From Chryseobacterium luteum (lineage in GTDB: Bacteria; Bacteroidota; Bacteroidia; Flavobacteriales; Weeksellaceae): a DNA stretch of 64,000 nucleotides. Positions within the stretch are counted from its first letter, which is position 1. Every line of letters begins with the position of its first letter. The position numbers were made by a program, and so were the translations under genes. A model generated the notes under the pieces. It worked only from the letters and a program-made list of their open reading frames with translations. It was not told the origin of the DNA and did no database searches. Positions 34,837-43,940 of this stretch are shown piece after piece. Location of the stretch: contig NZ_JPRO01000001.1 in assembly GCF_000737785.1 (NCBI RefSeq), positions 558,001-622,000 on the forward strand, given 5' to 3'.

Positions 34837-35829
34837 ATGGAACTGCATTTTCAACTTAAAACACTTCAGCTAAAAGAAACTTTCTCGATAGCCTATGGAA
34901 ATTATGACAGAAGGGAAGCGTTGCTGGTAGAATTATCTTATTCAAACTCTAAAGGATATGGCGAATGTGTCGCCATAGATTATTATCAGATTGATCTGGC
35001 GCATTTTATCATCAGGTTAAAAGAGATCCAGCCGTTACTTGAAAAACAAGCCATCAGTCATCCGGAAGATTTTTTCCGTTTTCTTTCACGGCTGGATCTG
35101 CATCCGTTTTTGATGTCTGCACTGGATTGTGCCTATTGGGATCTGTTCGGAAAGCTTGAAAACAAAAGTTTTACAGAATTGAATCATATTCCTTCCACGA
35201 ACCTGGCAGAAAGCTCAATAACCATTTCCGTCTCAGATATTGAAGATCAGATCCGGAAAATAGAAAACAGCAGTTGGAACAGATTCAAAGTAAAATGCAA
35301 AGGACTCCATAAACACAATATTGAAAAGCTGTTGAGATTGAACCGCAATATCGCATTAGATTCCAATGCCAGCTTTACAGATCAGGACTGCCTTTGGCTT
35401 CAGGAAAACAGGGAAGTTCAAAAGTTCTCATATCTGGAACAGCCACGGTCCATTGACCAATATAAGGTTTTAAAGAAAGAAGGTTTTGCCAATTGGATGG
35501 CAGATGAGGATTGCCAGGATAGTGATTCCCTCGACGAATTAATTCCTTACTATAAAAGCGTCAATATAAAACTGATGAAATGCGGAGGACTCACTCCGGC
35601 ATTGGAAATGATCAGAAAAGCAAAAAAACTGGGCTATAAAATTATGATCGGATGCATGACGGAATCTACCGTCGGGATCTCAGCCGGCTGCGTATTGGCA
35701 GGGCTTACCGACTTTGCTGATCTGGACGGAGCGAATCTTATTTCCAATGATTATGCCTCCGGAAACTTTGTGGAAAACGGCAAAATAACCCTATCCGGAA
35801 AGCCCGGATTGGGAATAACATTAAAGTGA
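34837..35829 (+). CDS. Dipeptide epimerase (enolase superfamily, L-Ala-D/L-Glu type)
   Basis: Cytoplasmic racemase of 330 residues, probably recycling murein dipeptides by epimerising L-Ala-D-Glu. The MLE-subgroup layout is complete: capping domain to about 120, catalytic KVK (Lys151, Lys153), metal ligands Asp175 (ALDSNAS), Glu201 (LEQP) and Asp223 (ADED), general base Lys245 (NIKLMK) and the CMTES loop at 273-277. Substrate range in this family varies, so other dipeptides are possible. It starts directly after the terminator of the repair region. Confidence 0.85.
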   Translation: MELHFQLKTLQLKETFSIAYGNYDRREALLVELSYSNSKGYGECVAIDYYQIDLAHFIIRLKEIQPLLEKQAISHPEDFFRFLSRLDLHPFLMSALDCAYWDLFGKLENKSFTELNHIPSTNLAESSITISVSDIEDQIRKIENSSWNRFKVKCKGLHKHNIEKLLRLNRNIALDSNASFTDQDCLWLQENREVQKFSYLEQPRSIDQYKVLKKEGFANWMADEDCQDSDSLDELIPYYKSVNIKLMKCGGLTPALEMIRKAKKLGYKIMIGCMTESTVGISAGCVLAGLTDFADLDGANLISNDYASGNFVENGKITLSGKPGLGITLK

Positions 35830-35933
35830 GCAATAACTTTGGAAGAAGAAGAGAAAGAGAATTATAAATGATGAATATTAAACCCTATTACATTCAAACC
35901 CTCCAACTCTAAAAACCCTCCAACATAGAAACC

Positions 35934-36221
35934 CTACTTCTTATTCGCAGAAATCAGAAAATCGTATACCATCTGGTGCTGATCATCGCTTAATTTAGCT
36001 TTAGGAGCCATTCTGCTTAAAGTTTTGATCCATCCCTGATCATCATGCTTAGCCGGATCCGGGAGCTTATGGCATTTAGAGCATGAGTTTTCAAAAATAG
36101 TCTTACCCTGAACCAGCTGTTCAGATGCAGTGTACTTGGGCCCGGTTACAGCGGTGCTTTTAGGCCCGCACGATACCATTAACGCTGCTCCTGCAGCCAT
36201 ACTTAAGATTACTTTTTTCAT
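35934..36221 (-). CDS. Monoheme cytochrome c lipoprotein (copy 1)
   Basis: Protein of 95 residues with a lipoprotein signal (MVSCGPKST, lipid Cys18), a linker and one c-type heme site in NSCSKCHKLPDP with an axial Met probably in SRMAPKAKLSDDQ. It is thus a membrane-anchored small electron carrier. The neighbouring gene 36243-36533 is a close paralogue with the same layout, so the pair arose by tandem duplication. Partners are unknown; no terminal oxidase is adjacent. Confidence 0.85.
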   Translation of the reverse strand: MKKVILSMAAGAALMVSCGPKSTAVTGPKYTASEQLVQGKTIFENSCSKCHKLPDPAKHDDQGWIKTLSRMAPKAKLSDDQHQMVYDFLISANKK

Positions 36222-36242
36222 ATCCAGATTTTGATTTGATGA

Positions 36243-36533
36243 TTATTTTTTCACGGAAACAATATAGTCGTATACCCACTGATGCTGAACATCTGTCAGT
36301 TTCGCTTTGGGAGCCATTGAATTCATGATGCCTACCCACTGTACAGAAGTGTGTGCTGCAGGATCCGGAAGTTTATGGCATCTTCCGCAGGAATTTTCAA
36401 AGATTGCTTTTCCCTGTGCTATTTGTTCCGCAGTAGAAACGGAAGGTCCCGCAGGTCCGGCTGTAGAGGCCTTTGGTGTACAGGAAGCCAGTAAAATGCA
36501 GGTCAATAATGCAGCAGCGGATATTTTTTTCAT
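36243..36533 (-). CDS. Monoheme cytochrome c lipoprotein (copy 2)
   Basis: Protein of 96 residues from ATG 36533 (MKKISAAALLTCILLASC, lipobox Cys). The heme motif is in NSCGRCHKLPDP and the likely axial Met in NSMAPKAKLTDVQ. The mature part is very similar to copy 1 at 35934-36221, 21 bases downstream, so the two are probably one transcript. A longer frame reaches upstream, but only the ATG at 36533 gives a proper lipoprotein signal. Confidence 0.85.
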   Translation of the reverse strand: MKKISAAALLTCILLASCTPKASTAGPAGPSVSTAEQIAQGKAIFENSCGRCHKLPDPAAHTSVQWVGIMNSMAPKAKLTDVQHQWVYDYIVSVKK

Positions 36534-36673
36534 GTTTATTAAATTTGATTCGTAACAAATGTAGGAATTTCCATGCCCCGTTGATGAGACGGCCTCTAGT
36601 TTTAATTTAGAAGAAATAAAATTAATGCCCGTTTGTATGGGAGTTTGACGGTTATTTTTATATTTTTGAATCA

Positions 36674-37657
36674 ATGAAATTTTCTACAGAAGAACTAATC
36701 GAAGGAATACGGTCAGGAAATAAACGCCTGATCGCAAAAGCTATTACATTAGTTGAAAGTAAAAAAGCAGAGCACAGAACCCAGGCAGAAGAGCTTCTGA
36801 AGGAAATAATGCCTTTCACGGGAAATTCCATAAGAATAGGAATTACCGGAGTTCCCGGTGCAGGAAAATCCACATTCATTGAAAATTTCGGCAGACTTGC
36901 CATTGCTAACGGTAAAAAAGTGGCGGTTCTGGCCATTGATCCCAGTTCGTCCATCAACAAAGGAAGCATTTTGGGAGATAAAACCAGGATGGAAGAACTC
37001 GCCAAAGAAGAAAATGCCTTTATCCGCCCTTCCCCAAGCTCAGGATTTCTTGGCGGAGTGGCCAATACCACCTTTGAGACGATGATGATCTGCGAAGCGG
37101 CAGGATATGATTATATTTTGATAGAAACCGTAGGAGTAGGGCAGTCTGAAGTTCTGGTGGCCGATATTACCGATGTATTTCTATTCCTGAAAATCATCGG
37201 TGGCGGAGATGAACTGCAGGGTATCAAAAGGGGTATCATGGAAATGGTAGATCTTATTTTTATCAACAAAGTGGATCAGGACAATCTGCAGAAAGCAAAA
37301 AATACAAGGCTGGAATTAAAACGGGCACTGGATTTTATTCCTCCCAAAGAAAAAGGCTGGAAAATCCCTGTATTGCTAGGTTCTGCGTTTTACAATAAAG
37401 GGCTGGATGAGGTTTACAGTACTATTGATGAATTCATAGACCTGAAAAATAAAACGGGAAGTTTTAATGAGATCCGTACCCGGCAGGCAGAAAAACGCTT
37501 TGAATACTGGGTTCAGGAATATATTCTGGCTATGATGAAAAGAAGCGATTCCGTAGAAACCGCTTACATACAGCACAAAAAAAATGCTTCAGAAATGGTT
37601 TCCAATCCCAGCACTGAAGCAAAGCTTTTTGTTGAAAAATTTTTAACTAAAGACTAA
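36674..37657 (+). CDS. meaB: Methylmalonyl-CoA mutase-associated GTPase MeaB
   Basis: G3E-type P-loop GTPase of 327 residues that gates B12 loading into methylmalonyl-CoA mutase and protects it from inactivation. Walker A GVPGAGKST is at residues 59-67, followed by AIDPSSS, LIETVGVGQSE and the guanine-specificity NKVDQDN. The enzyme it serves is probably the mutase at 27038-29155. It is oddly separated from that gene by the RtcB-PrfH region. Its stop overlaps the stop of the convergent DUF4251 gene by 4 bases. Confidence 0.94.
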   Translation: MKFSTEELIEGIRSGNKRLIAKAITLVESKKAEHRTQAEELLKEIMPFTGNSIRIGITGVPGAGKSTFIENFGRLAIANGKKVAVLAIDPSSSINKGSILGDKTRMEELAKEENAFIRPSPSSGFLGGVANTTFETMMICEAAGYDYILIETVGVGQSEVLVADITDVFLFLKIIGGGDELQGIKRGIMEMVDLIFINKVDQDNLQKAKNTRLELKRALDFIPPKEKGWKIPVLLGSAFYNKGLDEVYSTIDEFIDLKNKTGSFNEIRTRQAEKRFEYWVQEYILAMMKRSDSVETAYIQHKKNASEMVSNPSTEAKLFVEKFLTKD

Positions 37658-38208
37658 AGTTTCTCTTTTTCTTTCGGTGTTTCTTCATTTTTTGAAATAT
37701 AACCGTCATAAGTAATCGGCTGCCTGTCGTTACTTCTCATAGAAACAAAGGCTTTACCGCTTTTAAAGATTTCTATATTAATTTCATCAACATTGCTTGT
37801 ATCGTTGGGCTTAATCTTTAAAGTCCAGTTTCCTTTCTTATTCTGGGACTTGCTGACCGTAAAATCTTTTGAAGAAAATCTGTAGCTGTTTTTATCCGTA
37901 TTTCCGAAAGTAGGATTGAATACCCTCCCGAAATAGGGAAGCACAACCTCCAAATTGTTTTTATTGATTGTAATGGTGTAGTCTCCGTTAAGTTCCAAAA
38001 TCCTCATTGATGTAGAATTGGGTATTGAATTCATAACATTGATAACATCATAGTTGGTGGGATTGGCCCTTTGTGCATGAAAAGTAAATTCCTGTGAATC
38101 TACAAGTGCATCAACTGTTTTGGAATCTACTGCTGAAGCCTGTGAGGAACAGCTTTGAAAGAAAAAAACGAATCCAAAAATAAATATAAGTGAAATATAC
38201 TTTTTCAT
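37654..38208 (-). CDS. DUF4251 lipoprotein
   Basis: Protein of 184 residues from ATG 38208 with a lipoprotein signal (MKKYISLIFIFGFVFFFQSC). The mature part follows the DUF4251 pattern: FTFHAQRANPTN, a central NGDYTITI strand, LPYFGRVF and a beta-rich end. Such proteins are exported by many Bacteroidota, but their role is not known. The upstream in-frame ATG at 38307 lacks a signal and is rejected. Convergent with meaB. Confidence 0.8.
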   Translation of the reverse strand: MKKYISLIFIFGFVFFFQSCSSQASAVDSKTVDALVDSQEFTFHAQRANPTNYDVINVMNSIPNSTSMRILELNGDYTITINKNNLEVVLPYFGRVFNPTFGNTDKNSYRFSSKDFTVSKSQNKKGNWTLKIKPNDTSNVDEINIEIFKSGKAFVSMRSNDRQPITYDGYISKNEETPKEKEKL

Positions 38209-38317
38209 AACCACAATAATTGTTAAATTTAAATAGCAAAATGTATGCAAATATATCCCTTCTGAATCATTTTGGAATAAAAATTGTAAATGTTGAATTA
38301 TTAACACTCAAACAACT

Positions 38318-39124
38318 ATGAAATTTACACATCTATTAGGAATAGGGGCAGTTGCTTTATCAGCTGTAGCATGTACTACCAATCCGATTACGGGGAGGTC
38401 TTCATTACAGATCGCGAATAATTCGGAAATATTAACAATGTCTGCTCAGGAATATAAAACAACATTATCCAAATCCAAGATTATCAAAGGAACTGCAGAT
38501 GCAAAAAGAGTAGTGAGTGTAGGAAGCAGAATAAAAAGCGCAGCAGAAAGATATTATCAGAGCATAGGAAGATCCGCTGATCTTACGAATTACAGCTGGG
38601 AATTTAATCTTATACAGAGCAATGAGCTGAATGCCTGGTGTATGCCAGGAGGAAAAGTTGCCGTTTATACAGGAATTCTTCCCGTTACGAAAAATGATAA
38701 TGGACTTGCAGTAGTTATGGGACACGAAGTTTCTCACGCTTTGGCAGGACATGGAAATGAGAGAATTTCTCAGGCTATGGTTGCACAGTACGGAGGTTCT
38801 ATTCTTGGAGGAACAATTTCCAATTCACAATGGGCGGGGATCTTTGAAAAAGTATATCCTATCGGGTCGCAGGTTGCTTTGCTGAAATATGGCAGAAATC
38901 AGGAATCAGAAGCCGATCAGATGGGGCTGTATCTTATGTCTATGGCAGGATATGATCCAAGAGAAGCAATTCCTTTCTGGAATAGAATGGAGAGCGCGTC
39001 ATCCGGTGCGAGACAGCCAGAATTTTTATCTACCCACCCGAATCCTGAAACAAGGATCTCAGATATCAATAAAAACCTTCCAAAAGCTTTGGAATATTAT
39101 AAAGCTGCCGGAGGGAAAATATAA
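38318..39124 (+). CDS. M48 family metalloprotease lipoprotein
   Basis: Exported zinc peptidase of 268 residues with a lipobox ending at Cys19 (LSAVAC) and the active-site HEVSH at residues 136-140, third zinc ligand Glu in NQESEADQMGLYLM, and a C-terminal LSTHPNPETRI typical of the BepA/LoiP-like group. Likely quality control of outer-membrane proteins from the periplasmic face. Divergent from the DUF4251 gene, with 109 bases between. Confidence 0.92.
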   Translation: MKFTHLLGIGAVALSAVACTTNPITGRSSLQIANNSEILTMSAQEYKTTLSKSKIIKGTADAKRVVSVGSRIKSAAERYYQSIGRSADLTNYSWEFNLIQSNELNAWCMPGGKVAVYTGILPVTKNDNGLAVVMGHEVSHALAGHGNERISQAMVAQYGGSILGGTISNSQWAGIFEKVYPIGSQVALLKYGRNQESEADQMGLYLMSMAGYDPREAIPFWNRMESASSGARQPEFLSTHPNPETRISDINKNLPKALEYYKAAGGKI

Positions 39125-39149
39125 TTACTCAGAATTTAATCTTGTATAG

Positions 39150-39190
39150 AGCCTTATTGAATTTTTCACTAAATTGGGTAAGGCTTTTTT
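39150..39190 (+). terminator. Terminator of the M48 protease gene
   Basis: AGCCTTA (39150-39156) pairs with TAAGGCT (39179-39185) across a long loop, followed by TTTTT. Confidence 0.65.
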
Positions 39191-39217
39191 CAATGTAAAC
39201 CACTAAACACAATATTT

Positions 39218-39526
39218 ATGAAAAGTTTATCAATTACCGGATTTATACTGCTTGCTGTTTCGGCACTGCTTTTTTATCTGACTACCGATTTTACCGTAGG
39301 AGGAATTACCATCTCACACATGATGGGCGTAATGGCCGGAGTAGGAATCGGCCTTATTATTGGCGGAATGGTAGGATATGTAAGCAAAGGAAGCGCAATA
39401 AAGGCTGAAGAGAAAAAAAAGGAATTCAAGCAGCTGCAGAAAGAAAAAGAAGAACTGGAAAAACAGGCGGCAGATATTGCCAGACGTGAAGCGGAGCTCC
39501 GCCAAAATCAAACCCCTCAAATTTAA
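39218..39526 (+). CDS. Small membrane protein with coiled-coil tail
   Basis: Protein of 102 residues. Two hydrophobic segments lie at about 3-22 and 33-57, the second Gly-rich (MMGVMAGVGIGLIIGGMVGYV), followed by a charged coiled coil (KAEEKKKEFKQLQKEKEELE). Probably an inner-membrane anchor with a cytoplasmic helix. No family was recognised. Its stop overlaps the stop of the convergent receptor gene by 4 bases. Confidence 0.7.
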   Translation: MKSLSITGFILLAVSALLFYLTTDFTVGGITISHMMGVMAGVGIGLIIGGMVGYVSKGSAIKAEEKKKEFKQLQKEKEELEKQAADIARREAELRQNQTPQI

Positions 39527-42159
39527 AATTTATAGTTAATACCAAAAGAAAAATATCTGGGTATAAGATTAGTATTAAGGTATTCTATATTATAATCAGA
39601 AGTAAGTACACGTGCGATAGATCTGCTGTTCAGTATGTTTTTAGCATTTACTTCTACGCTTAAATTCGTGTTAATGTGTTTATTCAGCATAATATCCAGA
39701 AAGAGATTCTTTTTACTATTGTGGATATTCGGATTGATATAGTCAAGATATGACATAAGAAGCCACTCTGATGCAGGTTTATATATTATTATAAAAGTAT
39801 TTCTTATGCTTACATTGTTGTTTCTTGCATCTTCTTCTTTTTTTGTAGACAGATAATCATATGACAAAATATTTTCAAAATTTATCTTCAAATTAAAAGC
39901 TGTTTTAAGCGAAAATTCGACATTGGCACTAGTGCTCACATTATCTTTTAATTGAATATCATTTACTATATTTTTATACTTAAAAATCGAATAGTAGGAC
40001 TTTAATTTTAATTTACTCTTTAAAAAAGGAATATATTTATCCGCCATAAGACTGAAAGACAGGTTTTCATTGTTTTGTGGCAGATAAAAATATGTATAGT
40101 CAGTATTTAGTTCTGTTATATTAATCTTTGAGAAATAATTACCCTTATTAAGGCTGTATATGACTCCAAAGTTCAGCTGAAACTGTTTGTAGAGATTAAG
40201 AAGGCTATAAAAAGCCTGCGTGGAAAAAATTTTCTGTATTTCAATTGATGGGATATTGTTTATTGAAGTCCTGTTATTAATAAATATAGGTTCTGTGAAA
40301 AAATTTTCTTCTGAAAAAGTCTGCTGTTTATAATTTGTAGTTGATATTAATTTGGAAATATCATTTAATTTGTAAGAAAACATTAACTCGGGTTCTATTA
40401 CAAAGCTGTTTTTCTTATTTTCTGAATTTAGTCTCTGTGTTATCAGTGAGAGATTATAAGAAGGCGAAAATTTAAAATTTCCGACATACAAATGATAGCT
40501 TCCTGATGTATATAACGAACCCTTATTATAGTCAATATTGTTTGTAAAGTCTTTTAATTCTTCGTTTGTTATAATATAAGATTCTAACGGAGCCTTAGTG
40601 ATCTCCCCACCAATAGCAAAAGCATATTTGTCGTTACTTTTCGATCTGTTTCCCAATAGGATAATCCTTCCACCGATAATTGATTTTATGAACTTGCTAA
40701 ACTGGGTAGAAAAGCTTAAATTTTGATTAAGCTTTATGTCAGGTACCGATATGAAATTTTGTGGGATCTCATTAAAAGATTGATAGAGCTCTGTTTGCAA
40801 CGCCTTATTATCGGAAATCTTATAAGTATATAATAAATTCTGTTTAAAAATAGAAGATCTTGATGATAAAGAGGTTTTATATTTGTTTTCTTCATTTAGG
40901 GTGATATCAGAATCTGTTGTTATATTTTCTTTATAATATTTAATATTGTACTGCAAGAGCGAAGATTTTGAAGTATTTATTTTTAATTCTATATCTCCTC
41001 TATAAAGGCTTGGCCTTTTTTTGATCTCATAAAAATCCTTTGTGGTAAAATTATTTCCGTTGATAAAGTTTTCAGTTCTTAGTGACTGTGTAAAATTCAG
41101 CTTGTCGGAAAGCTGATAAAGATTTAGCTTGATCTGTAATTTTTTAGAAACTTTAAAAATATTATTATAATTATTGAAGACAGTATTATTAATATTTGCT
41201 CTTCCATCGTTAAAAAAATCAGTAAAGATAGTCTCTGGGATTGCTTTTTTTGCAAGAAACATGTTTTCCTTTACCTGTTCTACATTGGGCCTGAATGAAA
41301 AATAATCAAACGAAGTATTATTAATACCTATATTATTATAACCGAATGTTCCGAATGATTTATACTTATTAGATATCTGTATTATATTTGCATTTATATT
41401 ATGCATTTGGGTTTTATCTTCAGCAAAACCACTTTCATAATTAATATCTCCGGATAAATCTATCTTCCCTTTTTTTAATTTAATATTGAGTGCTACCTTA
41501 TCTCCGTTTTCTATACCTTTTAATAACGGATTTGCAGAATAATTTTCTATTGCCTGAATCTGATCTACGATATTGACATTGATGTTTTTGGTGCCAATAG
41601 AATAATTAGAGCCAAAAAGATCATCGCCGTCAATTTGCACAGTCTCAATAGATTTGCCTTTGTACTTTATTTCTCCGGTATTTGGGTTAAGTTCTACACC
41701 AGGTAATTTTTTTATGATCTCTTCTATTTTTCTCTCTGTACCATCTCGATAAGAACTAACATTGTAGCTTATAGTATCTTTTTTGACTTCAAAACTTTTT
41801 TTCTTAGATGGAACGATAACTTCTTTAATTTCTTTCGCCTGTTCTTTTTTTAATTGAAAATCAACAGTATAAATTTTATTTTTAACAGGATTGTTAATAG
41901 TAAATATTTGAGGAGCATAATTAAGAGCGTTTATTTCTATTACAAGTTCGTCATAGTTATTTTTGAGAACTTTAGAATAACTGCCGTCTTTGGAAATAAT
42001 GAACTCTGAATTGTTATTGTCAGTGCTTTTGAAAATAATAGAAGCAGGTACAAAATTATTTGTACCTGCTTCTATTATTTTACCTTTAATAGTTTGAGAA
42101 ACAAGTTTTCCGGAAAATAGTATTAGAAATAAGAAAAAATACCTATTCAAAACTTTCAA
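39523..42159 (-). CDS. TonB-dependent receptor-like outer-membrane protein
   Basis: Outer-membrane protein of 878 residues: signal peptide (to VSQ, about residue 22), a CarboxypepD_reg-like domain (residues 25-105), a plug domain (LPGVELNPNTGEIKYKGK.., about 145-225) and a long beta-barrel rich in aromatic strands, ending in a terminal Phe. It follows a GLPGLI gene and overlaps it by 17 bases, a pairing common in Flavobacteriia. Substrate unknown; peptide or metal uptake are typical guesses. Confidence 0.82.
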   Translation of the reverse strand: MKVLNRYFFLFLILFSGKLVSQTIKGKIIEAGTNNFVPASIIFKSTDNNNSEFIISKDGSYSKVLKNNYDELVIEINALNYAPQIFTINNPVKNKIYTVDFQLKKEQAKEIKEVIVPSKKKSFEVKKDTISYNVSSYRDGTERKIEEIIKKLPGVELNPNTGEIKYKGKSIETVQIDGDDLFGSNYSIGTKNINVNIVDQIQAIENYSANPLLKGIENGDKVALNIKLKKGKIDLSGDINYESGFAEDKTQMHNINANIIQISNKYKSFGTFGYNNIGINNTSFDYFSFRPNVEQVKENMFLAKKAIPETIFTDFFNDGRANINNTVFNNYNNIFKVSKKLQIKLNLYQLSDKLNFTQSLRTENFINGNNFTTKDFYEIKKRPSLYRGDIELKINTSKSSLLQYNIKYYKENITTDSDITLNEENKYKTSLSSRSSIFKQNLLYTYKISDNKALQTELYQSFNEIPQNFISVPDIKLNQNLSFSTQFSKFIKSIIGGRIILLGNRSKSNDKYAFAIGGEITKAPLESYIITNEELKDFTNNIDYNKGSLYTSGSYHLYVGNFKFSPSYNLSLITQRLNSENKKNSFVIEPELMFSYKLNDISKLISTTNYKQQTFSEENFFTEPIFINNRTSINNIPSIEIQKIFSTQAFYSLLNLYKQFQLNFGVIYSLNKGNYFSKINITELNTDYTYFYLPQNNENLSFSLMADKYIPFLKSKLKLKSYYSIFKYKNIVNDIQLKDNVSTSANVEFSLKTAFNLKINFENILSYDYLSTKKEEDARNNNVSIRNTFIIIYKPASEWLLMSYLDYINPNIHNSKKNLFLDIMLNKHINTNLSVEVNAKNILNSRSIARVLTSDYNIEYLNTNLIPRYFSFGINYKF

Positions 42160-42973
42160 TTACTAATTTTTTTGTTTTGCTCTTTATCTTTTTCTCTTCT
42201 TCCATTTTCTTATTGAACATTTGCATCCCGGCTGCTTTCTCGTTTTTTTGGTCAGCGGGAACACTCTGTTGTACTTGGTCCTGCCTGATCCTTAAATAGG
42301 CAACTATTTCACTTCTTTTCTTTTTTTCCAGCAAAGAATTTTCTTGTGCTGATACAATTTTTTTAGCATCTAATATTCCCCTTAATTCTTTTTTTTCCTT
42401 TTCAATAGCTGAAGCATCTTTATTAGATATTTTAATGACTTTGTAGATCATATGTCCTTCCATACTTTGAGCCTCTAAAATTAATCCCGGTAGGGAATTA
42501 AGCTTCCATGGGCCATCAAAATAAGGAAGATCTTTAGTGAACCATACTGTCCAGAGATTTTTTCTGAATTCAGCAGTTGCTTTTTGAGCTTTAAATCCAA
42601 GAATATCTTTGTACTCATTTTCTAATTTCCAGGGGATTATATTTAAGCTATCCTGAATCACTGTTTTTTCTTTAGAAAAATCTATATAGAGTTTTCCAGT
42701 TTTAAAATCCTTGTACAATTTTTCCTCTCCTTGGTGTAAAGGGCTATAGGCCTCTGTTACATTTTCCTGTTTCCTGCTATTGAGAGTATCTTTGGCTCCA
42801 AGCTTTGTGTATACAGAAAAATCTTTAGATACATTTAAAACTTCATGATAAATCACCTTTGATGAATCCATACGAATATTAGTTCTCTCGTATGTAAATT
42901 CCTGAGAGAATATTATGGTACTGAAACTCAGTAAAAGTATAAAAGAGAGTAGAACTCTCTTTTTTCTTAACAT
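42143..42973 (-). CDS. GLPGLI family protein
   Basis: Exported protein of 276 residues from ATG 42973 (MLRKKRVLLSFILLLSFSTIIFSQ signal). It contains the family core YFDGPWKLNSLPGLILEAQ near residue 160, where the name motif reads SLPGLI. The C-terminus is Lys-rich and helical. GLPGLI proteins typically accompany TonB-dependent receptors, as here (17-base overlap); their function is not established. An ATG 12 bases upstream would place four residues before the signal. Confidence 0.85.
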   Translation of the reverse strand: MLRKKRVLLSFILLLSFSTIIFSQEFTYERTNIRMDSSKVIYHEVLNVSKDFSVYTKLGAKDTLNSRKQENVTEAYSPLHQGEEKLYKDFKTGKLYIDFSKEKTVIQDSLNIIPWKLENEYKDILGFKAQKATAEFRKNLWTVWFTKDLPYFDGPWKLNSLPGLILEAQSMEGHMIYKVIKISNKDASAIEKEKKELRGILDAKKIVSAQENSLLEKKKRSEIVAYLRIRQDQVQQSVPADQKNEKAAGMQMFNKKMEEEKKIKSKTKKLVIESFE

Positions 42974-43158
42974 ACTCTCTGCCATCCCACCTGTACTAAT
43001 TCGTAATCTTCACTTCCCATTCCATCACTAAAATATACTTTTTTGTAAACAGGCTTTAAGACACATCCCCCTTCCTTAACAGTTTTTATTACTCCGGGTT
43101 TTGCGAAGCCTAAAGTTATTCCGGAGAATAATAGTATAAGTAAGATAGTTTTTTTCAT
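42967..43158 (-). CDS. Small exported protein, first gene of the GLPGLI operon
   Basis: Protein of 63 residues with a signal peptide (MKKTILLILLFSGITLGFAK) and a mature part of about 43 residues holding two Cys (GGCVLKP and a C-terminal Cys). Its stop overlaps the GLPGLI start by 7 bases, so the two are translationally coupled. No family recognised; the short secreted product with two Cys could be a peptide ligand or a small periplasmic factor. Confidence 0.65.
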   Translation of the reverse strand: MKKTILLILLFSGITLGFAKPGVIKTVKEGGCVLKPVYKKVYFSDGMGSEDYELVQVGWQRVC

Positions 43159-43181
43159 TGTTTTTTATTTTAATTGAAGAT

Positions 43182-43210
43182 CAAATATAATTATTATTTT
43201 GATGCAACAA
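43182..43210 (-). promoter_or_regulatory. Promoter of the GLPGLI-receptor operon
   Basis: On the minus strand TTG (43210-43208), an 18-base spacer and TATATTTG (43189-43182) precede the ATG at 43158. Confidence 0.6.
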
Positions 43211-43277
43211 TAAAAATCTCGCAAAAGTGAATTTATTTATATTTTTTATTTTAAAACAAGAATATTTTTAATAAAAA

Positions 43278-43302
43278 CCTCTTAATTTTAGTGCTTAAGA
43301 GG
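43278..43302 (-). terminator. Terminator of the Mla-barrel operon
   Basis: CCTCTTAA (43278-43285) pairs perfectly with TTAAGAGG (43295-43302); on the minus strand a T-rich run follows. It lies 24 bases after the barrel gene. Confidence 0.75.
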
Positions 43303-43325
43303 CTGTATATAGTTGTTATTTCAGA

Positions 43326-43940
43326 TTATTTAAACTTATAACCAACGCCCACTAAGAATAGGTTCGGTCTGTTGTCGTATCTGATTTCTGATCCTGAAAC
43401 CTTATTGATGAAATTTCTCTCATCTTTACTGAATGCGCCTTCATATCTTGCGTTGATGATCAGCTTTTTAATTTCAAGCTGTGCCCCCAACTGGTATCCT
43501 ACTGTGAAATTGTTTTTAACATTTTCTTTGAAATCATTGTAGGTATTATCCTTGCTTAAATTATAGCTGGCTACCGGTCCCACAAAAACCCCAAGCATAT
43601 TTCCTAAAAGATTATACCCTACAAGAACAGGCATATCGATACGGTTGCTTTTTACATCAAAAGTAGTATTCTCCGTAGTGAATTCATTTTTGAAATGGGT
43701 GTAATACAATTCCGGCATTACATACAGTGCAGCAGGAAGCCCTATTTTTAAAGAAAGTCCCACATTGAAGCCTGCATTATTTTTACCTGTTCCTTCTATG
43801 GCTTCATTTACCGTTCCTTTGATGTTTTTCCATGAAGGAGAGCCTGTCGGGAATATTAAGTTAGCCTTTCCTGCCAGTGAAATCTGTGCGGAAGCGAACA
43901 TTGAAAACCCGATTAATGCTATACTAAGTATCTTTTTCAT
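43326..43940 (-). CDS. Outer-membrane beta-barrel protein
   Basis: Protein of 204 residues from ATG 43940 (MKKILSIALIGFSMFASAQ signal) with alternating beta strands and an ending (LFLVGVGYKFK) typical of small PorT/OmpW-like barrels. Its start lies 17 bases inside the end of the MlaF-like ATPase gene, so it is the third gene of that operon. This suggests a link with lipid traffic at the outer membrane, which is inference from position. Confidence 0.8.
   Translation of the reverse strand: MKKILSIALIGFSMFASAQISLAGKANLIFPTGSPSWKNIKGTVNEAIEGTGKNNAGFNVGLSLKIGLPAALYVMPELYYTHFKNEFTTENTTFDVKSNRIDMPVLVGYNLLGNMLGVFVGPVASYNLSKDNTYNDFKENVKNNFTVGYQLGAQLEIKKLIINARYEGAFSKDERNFINKVSGSEIRYDNRPNLFLVGVGYKFK

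Noticed and set aside
36658..37071. 137-codon minus-strand frame opposite the start of meaB
   Set aside because: Antisense to the P-loop region of MeaB; composition fits an antisense shadow.
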